Shown here one piece after another: positions 47,367 to 56,880 of a DNA stretch of 64,000 nucleotides. Below the pieces are notes generated by a model that was not told the DNA's origin, ran no database searches, and saw nothing but the letters and a program-made list of their open reading frames with translations. The stretch comes from Adiantum capillus-veneris (Eukaryota; Streptophyta; Polypodiopsida; Polypodiales; Pteridaceae), in assembly GCA_014529385.2 (NCBI GenBank), contig CM043953.1, positions 91,874,842 to 91,938,841 of the forward strand. The letters run 5' to 3'. Each line of letters opens with the position of its first letter. The first letter of the stretch is position 1. Made by a program: the position numbers and the translations under genes.

Positions 47367-48369
47367 GAGAAAGTCCCAAAGTTAGGGGAATCTTTAACTT
47401 AACCTCCTACTCACCCAAAGGGCATCCCTTTTCTCAAGGGGCATATGGGACACATGTCAGACTCTCCCTATGCTTAGCCACATGGTGTGCTTGAATGCTA
47501 TTGGTTGGGCTAAAGAGGGGTCCAATGAGCTTCTAGTTCCATCCAACATATATCTAGATATTTTCAAGCTCTCTCTCTAAGGGTAAGGAGGACAATTGTC
47601 CAAAGACTACCCATGTACTTGAATGCATGCTGCATGTCATCGGCTAGGGGGAGAGGGGTCCAATGAGCTTGAAGCATGTGGAAAGGCTAGAACTCACCCC
47701 AAGCAAGCAAGGGGGGTGTTGGGGGGGTATACACCACACACACACACACTCATTTTGTGGATTCATTCTCACTTGGTGAAAGTTGAGGAACTCCACATCC
47801 TTCTCCAAGCTTGTGAGAAGTGAGAGCCTACACCAACACTCTTGGCTATGGAATGCAAATCCAACCAAGAGCCATGCTTCAATGCTTAAGCTTACCAACT
47901 TCTCCATCTTCATTACTATGCTGCTATGTATGCTAGCAAGAAGAGTGATGATAAGTGAGAAACTATTTCTTTCTCCTATGGAATGTTTCTTCTTCCTCTT
48001 CCCTACCCTATTCCCCGCTAGCTCTCTCCACCTTTGAAGGTGTTTGAGGCCTTGTGACTGAGGCTTGGGATAGTTAATGCTTTCTACAAAGTTTATGTTA
48101 TGTTTGTGATGCATGAAGCTTTCCATCTTCATTGCATCACCTACGTCACAAGGAACACAAAGATTGTATTGTACCAAGTCTCTCTTGATGGGAGAAACTA
48201 TGATACAAATGCCTATTGGAGGGGGGACCGACTCCGTATGGATCCCGTCCTCAACTATTGTCATGTTCTCTAAACTCTCTCTCTCTCTTGCAAAAGTATT
48301 GATCATGCCAAGTTAACTAAGTACCATGTTTATGTTGCTACCATCAATTAAGTTCACCCGCTATGCTCA

Positions 48370-49251
48370 CAAAGTAACCTCACAAAAGTGCTTCACCTAG
48401 TTTCCTAATTCCGCTACTCTCAAAGTTCATAGGCCATTTCCATTACATTATCAATCTTATAACAAACATAACCAGGACTTACCTAATAGACGATGTTGAG
48501 AATATGATGGATTCGAATTCATTAAGAAACTAACATTTGTTGCTTTATGCTACCTAGTTCTTTACCATTATGTTTCACTCATTGGCTCTATGTATGTTTC
48601 TTGACAATTATCAATACTATACCCAATGAGTCTCTACAACAATTGTGTCTATAACTAGGCAAAGGAAAGTGAAAGTATCTCCTTTTACAATCTTAAGCTC
48701 TTCAAAGAAAAATCATTCATTAAAAGCTTTGATTGTTTGAATAAATCCTCATGATTCACTAAAAAAAAGACATTGTGACACTATTCTATGAGTCTCATCA
48801 CTAGACCTATGTAAGGGTTAGTTTGTGCTTGCGTACTTGCCAAAAATTTCATTCTCTTAAGTAGTTGATGTTGTCATGGATACCTATATATTCATGAGGT
48901 AGGAAGGCCAACATCTATGGCTCTCCCAAGTGAATAGAGTCAAACTTTGACTCGAGTGGTTGGTTTAAGTTACTCAGATCTCTCTTGCTTCTTAAGATTG
49001 CCCTCTTACTTTATTGGCTCCCCAAAAGTCGATAATTGCCCCGCCCCATAATTGCTAATACTCTAATCTAGCTTCCAATTTTTTCAATATACACAAACAT
49101 TCTAGATTTCTTGTGCATAAGTTTTTTTGATGGAGGTTGGGCTAGTAACAAGCTTACCATAAACCAATATAATAAATGAACTCATTTATAATACTTTTTT
49201 TTCTTATTAGGAGCAAGACGAGAATTGATGTCTTTTATTTATCAAATAGAC
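48370..49251. other. No recognisable gene (about 0.9 kb)
   Basis: AT-rich, short frames only, no LTR ends or motifs seen. Confidence 0.5.
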
Positions 49252-49256
49252 ATGAA

Positions 49257-49483
49257 TGTTGGAATTAGGGTTGCAAAGAGACACACACAGCTTGGAGAAG
49301 ATGAAGAAGCTCAAGGGACACAATAGAGAGTGTATTGTTTAGTGCACAATTGAAAGATAAGTTAGCCCTAGAATGATGGGCATATATACAATGCACAGGC
49401 GAAAAAGCCTCCTAGTGAGGGGAAAAAATGCCCCGGTAGTCCTACATGTGTTCACACATATCACTACCATACATATGGTAACA
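49257..49483 (-). repeat. Element H 3' LTR
   Basis: TGTTGGAATTAGGG ... GGTAACA on the plus strand; a purine-rich tract (minus-strand CCAGGGAGGGATTTG) adjoins it on the internal side. Confidence 0.88.
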
Positions 49484-49489
49484 AATCCC

Positions 49490-50484
49490 TCCCTGGAAGT
49501 GATGCGGTGAACGAGATCTCGCACATACTGTATAGTGAAGTGCCATGCCATGAGGACATGATCGATCCACAAAGGGAAGCAAGCCCAAAGCTTTGCAAGA
49601 ATCTTTGAACTTCTCACAAGGCAATGCCTTTGTGAACATATCTGTAAGGTTGTCCTATGTTAGCACAAAAGAGAATCTCTCCTGCTGAGAGTCTCTCTCT
49701 GACATGGTGATAATGCACCTCAATCTACTTTGTGCGAGTATGAAAAATTGGGTTCCTCACAATTGCCAATGCGCTCTAACTATCATTGTAGACGATGTTG
49801 GCAGTGTCATACTCAACACCCAAATCATCCATAAGGCATTTGAGCCATACACACTCAACCGTACCTATGTAGAGTGCCTTGTATTCATCTTCACAATTGG
49901 AAGTGGCCACAATAGGTTGCTTCTTGCTCAACCATGATATGCATGAACTGCCATCCATTCAAAGTGAGTGATAAGGCTATATATGGGCCGAGCAATTACC
50001 GCATACACGTAGATAAATCTACGTACAACAACCAACCCACTCCGAGTCAAAAAAAGCATGTTAATCTGGCAAAAATGATCCCCTTGTGGGATAAAACAAT
50101 TGAATATGTAAAGTGCCACTCACGACTTTCATCTTGAAAGCAGCATTAAAATCAACCTTGAATTTTGCAATGTGTGTCTCATTCGGACGAGTAATCGACA
50201 AATTATCTACATATAGATTTTAGTTGGACTGTTATGAAAGCCTTCTTTAATCAAATGAGTGTTAGCTTTCGCATACCAAGCATGAGGAGACTTCTTCAAC
50301 CCATACAAAGATTTCTTACATTTGCACCTTTTATTTTCTTGTCCTTTCTTGACAAAACCCCAAGGCTGCGTTACATAAGCTTCCTCAAATATATCACATT
50401 CAAGAAAGCAGTAACAATGTCTGATTGATGTACATTCCATCCAAAATGAGCTGCCAATGCACATTAAAAACGAACAATACTCCA
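49490..50484 (-). pseudogene. Element H RT-RNase H remnant
   Basis: From right to left on the minus strand: FEEAYVTQPWGFVKKGQENK with CKKSLYGLKKSPHAWYAKAN (RT), a decayed stretch around 49960-50200, then SSCISWLSKKQPIVATSNCE with DEYKALYIGTVECVWLKCLM. FTKALPCEKFKDSCKALGLL closes RNase H. It aligns with A at 35878-37150. The catalytic YVDD is not visible. Multiple stops. Confidence 0.82.
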
Positions 50485-50678
50485 ACTTGGAGAAGATGGA
50501 GAAACTCAAGACTCACAACAGAGAGTGTATTTCATAGTGCACAATAGAAAGATAAGTTAGCAATAGAATGATGGGTGTATATAAAATGCACGAGGGAAAA
50601 AACCTCCTAGTGAGGGAAAAAAATGCCTCAACGGTCCTAAGTGTGCTCACACACATCACTACCACATATATGGTAACA
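50485..50678 (-). repeat. Element H 5' LTR, internally truncated
   Basis: CTTGGAGAAGATGGAG ... TGGTAACA corresponds to LTR positions from about 36 to the end. Deletion removed the part nearest the primer site. Confidence 0.82.
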
Positions 50679-50683
50679 ATGAA

Positions 50684-51189
50684 TGTGATGATAATAGGCA
50701 CATAAGTTGCAATTTTTAGGTCCGTTCTATACCTGCATTCCATGTTTAAACAAAAATGCTAATTAGTTTTTTGTTTGCATGATGGCTGGAGGACTTCGAG
50801 TTCTTTTATCTCTGGATTCAATGGTTGTTCGGACTCTTTTTACAAAAAAACAAGATAGTCTTTCACCATAAGAGAGACTCACACCAGGAAGAGGAGACAT
50901 ATTGACATTGAACAATCAAAAGAGAACTCAAATATATGTACAATGAGTCTTGAACTCAAGACACGTTATTCAAGACGAAACTAGGATAACTAATCTTGCG
51001 GGAACACTTGATGGAGTAGCAACCCTTCTTGCCTAAGATGCATTCTTTGTACCTGCTTACCATTTTGTAGCATGATATTTTTATGTCACCATATATGTGA
51101 AGGTAATGAAAGTTGCCCCATGCATTGCAAAGCTAAAAAAAGAGACCCTTCAATAATAGAGGAGAAGCACATCTGAGCTCATCCAATAT
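50684..51189. other. No recognisable gene
   Basis: Short frames only; no repeat boundary seen. Confidence 0.45.
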
Positions 51190-51320
51190 TTCACGCGAGG
51201 CACTTTAGAAAACACTTGACGTTGACCAAGATATCTTATTAAACTTCATTGAACCACCTATTTTACCTCACTAACCCAAATGGATCAAGGATTTCCATGA
51301 GTTGTGAACACGAGGTATTG
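51190..51320 (+). pseudogene. Small chromovirus pol-tail remnant
   Basis: The frames read DVDQDILLNFIEPPILPH and KWIKDFHEL, matching the link between integrase and chromodomain in family X (IEPLVQPHEPERILDYHDLW at about 18585-18645). No chromodomain follows. The remainder to about 51530 is unassigned. Confidence 0.55.
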
Positions 51321-52490
51321 TGGGCCACCCCAAAGGCTTTTGAATGTGTATTTTTATGCTTTTGGACATCACACATGTACACAACAGATGCATATACAAA
51401 GGAAGAAGGTCGAATATGTGGGCTATTTTTCCTACTTGATTTAGCATTTTAAATGGGCCACAATGCATTGATCAGTGCTAGAGAGGCTTGAGAGAGCCTC
51501 TTTGTTTGTGAATTACTTCCAGGTTTCTTTGGCTATATATATTGCAACATCCTTTCTTTAGGCCGCTTGCTTTTTGTGAGTATGCAACCAATTGGTGGGT
51601 GGGCTATGTCTTTGCCTGTTGTTAGTAATAAAAAGGCAGCAAAGTTAGTGTCGTAATAGTATATTTCTCATGGAAAGAATCGTGAAATAAACAATGAATT
51701 ACTTGGAAGCAAGAGATGAGCTCAAGTAGGAAACAATACTTGCTCCTAACACACAAATGAGCCAACACGGATTCTTGGCGTAGGACAATTGATGCACGGC
51801 CTGGTTATTTGGAGTTGATCAAGGTTCAAATCCGAGATGTCAGTGTCTCTAATGTGGGACATGTTGACTTAGATTCTTTGTTACATTCATTTTGCACGAA
51901 AAACGTGGAATCCAATCAGATGATAAGTGCGCAGCTCTGTCTCTTAGGCTAGGTTCAAACGAAGTGACGGAAGGGGGATTAACAGGTTAGTGGCTCCACT
52001 CTGTCAAACGCTGATTGGAGCAGCAAACAAAACTTGGTTTCGGCGCCCATGAAAATTTGGGCAAGCCTCCCCCCCGTGAAGATTGCTTCTTCCACCCCTT
52101 TCTCAACATGATGTGTGGAGGATGTTGCTGGATATGGAGATCGCTGGTGTGCAAGCTCCCGTTTACTAGATGAAGAGCATGTAAGGAAATTTGCCTCCAC
52201 ATGTTGTGAACGAGGGGGGAGGCAACATTTGAAAGGCCAGCTGCTGCTGCCGCCAGCTCTGTCTGGATCCAACCTTATTTCATCAAGAAGGGTATCTCGT
52301 TGTGCATCTTTTGCGACCCTTTGAGCCCAACCAAAGGTGTTCATGGGAGCTCAAACATAAGCCTGCACAATCTTATCGTCTCTTAGCATTGGGTGAACTC
52401 ATGTGAAACGGACACTTTGTCCTAAAGATTTCCTCTTATTACAGCTTGACTAGTGTCCTCACCAATTGTAATCTCGAGATGCTGAATTTG
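51321..52490. other. Unassigned upstream region of the receptor gene
   Basis: No gene recognised. A minus-strand frame at 52344-51979 (121 codons) has no motif I know. A TATATATATT word lies at about 51533, but it is 1.8 kb from the receptor start, so I do not call it the promoter. Promoter elements are probably in 51900-52500, without a clear TATA box. Confidence 0.4.
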
Positions 52491-52499
52491 GGAAATTGG

Positions 52500-53366
52500 G
52501 TCAGTGCACTGAATTGGGTTCTCTCAACACACCCGCGCACACACAATCCTCACCTCCACCTACCTTCCTCCTCTTCCCCGTGAGGCTGTACAGGTCCTTC
52601 GCTTCGTCTGCAAATCTCAGAAAGTTCACTGTGTGTGTCACTCGCGCTTTTGAGAACCTTTTTCGGGGCTCATTCTCTTCCATCCTCCTGTGTATGTTTC
52701 TCGCCTGGATGCCCTTTCATGGGCATCCTTCTTGCTTTGAGGAAGCACAGGCTGATTTACAGAACTACATGTAATCAAGCTCTACAGTTTGAATCTTTTG
52801 CACTCTTTGCAACAGAGGATTGTTGAGGGGACTGCAGAAATTGTTCAACCCAGCAAGTTCACCCTTTGAATTCAGAGACATCTTCACACACAACAGCAGG
52901 TCTGCAACAGGGTCAGGTTTCGAAAGCTCTTACTCCTTATCGGGAAAAGGGTCTTCTGAGATACTGACCTGGTGACAAGAGGGTAAAATCTCCCCCAGAC
53001 CGTATGTACAACAGTCTCGTGCAGAAGGTTGCACTTGTCATCATGGTATTCTGCAGGTTAGTTGTTTGCACATGTTCTAGAACATTTCATCGCCATGCAC
53101 ATCGTCTGTGCTGATGATTATTTTTTGTCGAGGTGCTGAGCAAAAGGTTCTTGTGGTGTAGTGCGTTTTATTAATGGTTTATTAATGTTTTGGACTCTGT
53201 TTTGATGTATCATTAAATTTGCGTGGTGCTCTGCTTAATTTGAATTGAGAGATAGGTGCTTATCTCCTGATGTGGAGAGGCTCATTATGTAGATCCTTGT
53301 TTGCAGAGTATCTTCCCCACCCCTTAGGTTGTGCAGAGTTTAAGTTCCTCCTACTTCTCTATAGTA
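52500..53366 (+). promoter_or_regulatory. Probable 5' leader of the ethylene receptor with an intron
   Basis: A pyrimidine-rich stretch (52510-52600) begins a region free of transposon sequence. A candidate intron runs 53057-53306: donor CTGCAG/GTTAGT and acceptor TTTGCAG/AGTATC. Plant subfamily I ethylene receptor genes often have a leader intron. Several short upstream ATG frames occur, including one in frame from 53331 that would add 12 residues; none resembles known receptor N-termini. Exact transcription start unknown. Confidence 0.55.
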
Positions 53367-55829
53367 ATGGATCATTGCAACTGTGTTGAGCCTCATTGGC
53401 CCCCAGATGATCTGTTTATGAGATATCAGTACATTTCAGACTTTTTCATTGCATTGGCATATTTCTCTATACCCTTGGAGCTTATCTACTTCGTCAAGAA
53501 GTCAGCGGTCTTTCCATACAGATGGGTATTGGTACAATTTGGGGCCTTTATTGTTCTTTGTGGTGCTACACATCTTATAAGTCTGTGGACTTTTACGACT
53601 CATTCTCGTACAGTTGCTTTGGTGATGACGGTTGCAAAAGCATTGACTGCGGTTGTTTCTTGTGCAACCGCACTTATGCTTGTTCATATTATTCCCGATC
53701 TTCTAAGTGTCAAGACAAGGGAACTGTTTTTGAAGAACAAAGCAGCAGAGCTTGATCGAGAGATGGGACTCATCCGAACACAGGAAGAAACTGGGAGACA
53801 CGTGCGAATGCTCACACAGGAGATACGGAGTACTTTGGACAGACATATGATCCTGAATACTACTCTTGTTGAGTTAGGAAAAACCTTGGCATTAGAAGAG
53901 TGCGCATTATGGATGCCAACAAGGAATGGGCTTGAACTGCAGCTCTCTCATACTCTGAGGCTCCACAAACCTGTTTCCATGACGGTGCCTATTCACCACC
54001 CTACCATCAAGCAAGTGTTCAGTAGCCATAGAGCAATGGTAATATCGCCTAATAGCCCTGTAGCTGTAACACGCCCCAATGCTGGAAAATATATGGCTGG
54101 TGACGTTGTCGCCATGCGTGTACCATTACTACATCTGAATAATTTCCACATAGCAGATTGGCCAGATCCCTCGAAAAAGCCTTATGCACTCATGGTTCTG
54201 ATGCTACCTTCGGATAGCGCTCGCAGGTGGCATGTACATGAGCTTGAACTTGTGGAGGTTGTGGCAGAGCAGGTAAGTCCTTCAACATCAATTTTGAATT
54301 GTTGAGATTTGTCAGCCCTCCATAAAGAATGTGCTTCAATTTCCTGATTTTACAGTGTGTAACAAGTTATATGGCATCCTTCTCAGTCAAGTTTGATGTG
54401 TTCAAATGATTTTTAGGTAGCTGTTGCCCTTTCACATGCAGCCATTCTTGAAGAATCAATGAGGGCTAGAGACTTGCTTATGGAGCAGAATGTTGCTCTT
54501 GACATGGCAAGGAGAGAAGCTGAGACCGCAATTCGTGCACGTAATGACTTTCTGGCTGTCATGAATCATGAGATGCGAACTCCAATGAATGCTATTATAG
54601 CTTTCACGTCTCTTCTCAAAGAGACAGACCTGACTCCTGAGCAGAGGTCCATGGTGGAGACAGTGCTCAAGAGTAGCAATCTTCTTGCTACTTTGATCAA
54701 TGATGTGTTAGATATGTCACGCCTTGAGGATGGAAGCCTTGAATTGGATATGCAGACTTTCAACTTGCCAGCAGTGTTCCGAGAAGTAAGTATAATCTGG
54801 TTGTGCTATATATGTGTGTGCGTGTGTGTATACATAAGTATATATACATATATATATAAGTTCTTGAACCTTCAAGAATCCTGATTCCTCTGTGAAATTT
54901 AGGGCCAAACTAGAACCCAAAGGTGTACAACACAGAGTGTCTCTCATGGCTGCAAACCTTAGGCTAAGTGAGTTTAGGATCCAAGTCTTTGTTTCTAGTC
55001 TGTCTTGATTCTTCGATGCTGTGTTTCAGGTTTTGAACTTGGTAAAGCCTATCGCCTCTGTAAAGAAGCTGGCAGTCACTCTGCAACTAGCCCCAGATCT
55101 TCCTGAATATGCGGTGGGTGATAATAAGCGACTAATGCAAACCACTTTGAATGTGGTTGGTAATGCAGTAAAATTCACGAAAGAGGGCAGTGTGGTCATC
55201 ACTGCTTGCTTGGATAGACAAGAATATCTAAGGGACCCTCGCTATCCAGACTTTCGACCAGTTTATGACAATGGATCTTTTTTTCTTAGAGTGCAGGTGA
55301 AGGTTTTATGAGAGGCGCTGCAGCTATTGGATTGCATTCATTGTTTTCTTATCTTGTTTTAGAATTAACCATATTCAAGCTAAATTTCGTTCTTAAAAAT
55401 TATTGCAGGTCCGAGATACGGGAATTGGTGTCATCTCTGTGGATATTCCTAAGTTATTCAATAAATTTGTTCAAGCTGATTCAGCAACCACTAGGAGCTG
55501 TGGAGGGACTGGACTTGGGCTAGCCATTTGTAAGAGGTGAGTAATGTCAGCTGAAGGGCATTTTTACAAAAATGTTAGTTCCTTTCAGTACTATATTGTT
55601 TGATTGCTTCGGCACATACGTGTTGCTACTTCAGGTTTGTGACTTTGATGGAAGGTCATATTTGGATTGAGAGTGATGGGTTGGGAAAGGGGTGCAATGT
55701 TACTTTCATTGTAAAGCTGCAGTTTCCAGAGTTTTCAAATGACATGCAACAACTTGCCATTACTGCTCCGCTAACCAATATGTGGACGGACTTTACAGGA
55801 GTTCGCATCTTAGTCGTTGATGATAATTT
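53367..55829 (+). CDS. ETR1-like: Ethylene receptor, subfamily I (ETR1-like), 3'-incomplete
   Basis: Five exons: 53367-54272, 54417-54785, 55030-55296, 55409-55536 and 55635-55829. All have GT-AG introns and a continuous frame of 621 codons plus two bases. The start at 53367 gives MDHCNCVEP, so Cys4 and Cys6 fall at the dimer-disulfide positions. Asp25, Cys65 and His69, needed for copper and ethylene binding, are present in three membrane segments (about residues 23-112). A GAF domain follows (about 158-307). The kinase has His353 (NHEMRTPMN), Asn470 in the N box, DTGIG (about 517-521), FNKF and GGTGLGLAI, so all subfamily I kinase motifs are intact. The last exon ends VRILVVDDN, the first strand of a receiver domain. 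Family role: an endoplasmic-reticulum receptor that signals through CTR1 when no ethylene is bound. The remaining ~115 receiver residues are not in the window: either beyond a long intron or lost. Confidence 0.95.
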
Positions 55830-56880
55830 GTGAGTCAACTTATCTACCATTGTCTGTTATTTCACATTCCTGTCCTCTCTAATTGTGAGCATTCAAGTAG
55901 GTTAGTAGATATTTGAAGTTTTTGTCTAAAGTTGTATTTTTCATCAGCAGAACAGACATCCACTGTTTTCTGGGATTTCAACAGGGATATTTTATTTACC
56001 TTACCGTACATAGCTTGCCTATCAACACTGCCAAGTGCTGGCTATTGTGAGTTTGGTCTGGGGATGGACATTCAAAAATTGGCAAGGGGGCCTTAGCATT
56101 TCAAGGGGTCAACCTGATTTTCTTGGCAGTTGAATCCTTTTTTTAGGGGCGGGGGGGGGGGGGGGGGGGGGAAGATAAGAACACTCCCTCCATGTGGTCC
56201 TTACAGGGGTATTGCATTCCTTGTACATAGGGATCGCCTTTCCTTATAAGAAACCCAATGAGATATGTTTCCTTTTCGTAATGGTGCTTGGGAAGAAGCA
56301 TTGTTTTTTCGTACCTTGGTCTAACATTAAACGTAGACGGGTATGAAAGTATGATTTGAGCCTTGAGTTGGATCACAGGAAACTGTAAATTTTTAGCAAA
56401 TTTAAAGGAGTTCTTAGTCAAAACAGATTGCATGAGAAACACTAAACACAAGCTACAATAGGTGTACCTGCTCTAAATTTCTCCCCCCACCATTGATCAC
56501 CTTGATACATTCGTTTCTTCTTTCTTGCAATTGGTTGAGCAATGTATTTGATTTGGACTTTAGTTGTGAACATCATGACTTAAAATGCTTTGCATACCCA
56601 CGTCATGTTTGATATCCCTCTCTATGGGGGTCATTTAGCCTTCTTGCACCTCTATCACTACAAGGATGATACCAATTGATGCTAGTTGTGGCTCTTGCCT
56701 AAATCGATTGTGGACAATTCTGCTTCGAGTAGCTATCACCATTCATCAATTGCTGACTTCGTTTGTCATTCTAGCCTTCAAAGATTATTTAGCATTTGTG
56801 CAACAGTATTGGGGTACATACCTTTTTAGAAGTTTTTTGGGGTCCCCTCTTTGTTGTAAGTAGAATTAGGTTTTTCGACT
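55830..56880 (+). other. Start of the last receptor intron or downstream sequence
   Basis: GTGAGTCAAC at 55830 is a good splice donor in phase 2 after the receiver DDN. I searched the following sequence by eye for the receiver aspartate region and the K-P end and found neither. A 21-bp poly-G lies at 56151-56171. No other gene. Confidence 0.6.
56151..56171 (+). repeat. Poly-G tract (21 bp)
   Basis: Uninterrupted G run preceded by TTTTAGGGGC. Confidence 0.97.

Larger units (their letters stand above)
46707..48369 (-). repeat. Family G LTR (about 1.66 kb), minus strand
   Basis: On the minus strand it starts TGAGCATAG and ends ACCTGCA beside a primer-binding site. It aligns with the solo LTR at 3927-5407. 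Shared phrases include GATCAGTTTAATATGAGAAA (46780 region) and TGGCTCTTGGTTGGATTTGC (47860 region). Long frames on either strand here (for example 48306-47644) are not supported as genes because the other copy breaks them. Confidence 0.72.
49257..50678 (-). mobile_element. Copia element H, deletion derivative (1.4 kb)
   Basis: Flanked by ATGAA at 49252-49256 and 50679-50683. It has a complete 226-bp-type LTR (49257-49483), RNase H and RT remnants on the minus strand, and a second LTR lacking its first 35-40 bp (50485-50678). Primer site, gag, protease and integrase are gone. Same family as A and D. The intact target duplication shows it inserted as a full element and was later deleted internally. 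Confidence 0.85.

Noticed and set aside
47644-48306. Minus-strand frame of 220 codons
   Set aside because: Inside the family G LTR; the homologous copy at 3927-4680 interrupts it, and no domain is seen.
53331-53366. Alternative upstream start adding 12 residues to the ethylene receptor
   Set aside because: The start at 53367 places Cys4, Cys6, Asp25, Cys65, His69 and His353 exactly at the family positions.
53502-53755. Alternative frames overlapping receptor exon 1
   Set aside because: Shadows of the ethylene receptor coding sequence in other frames.
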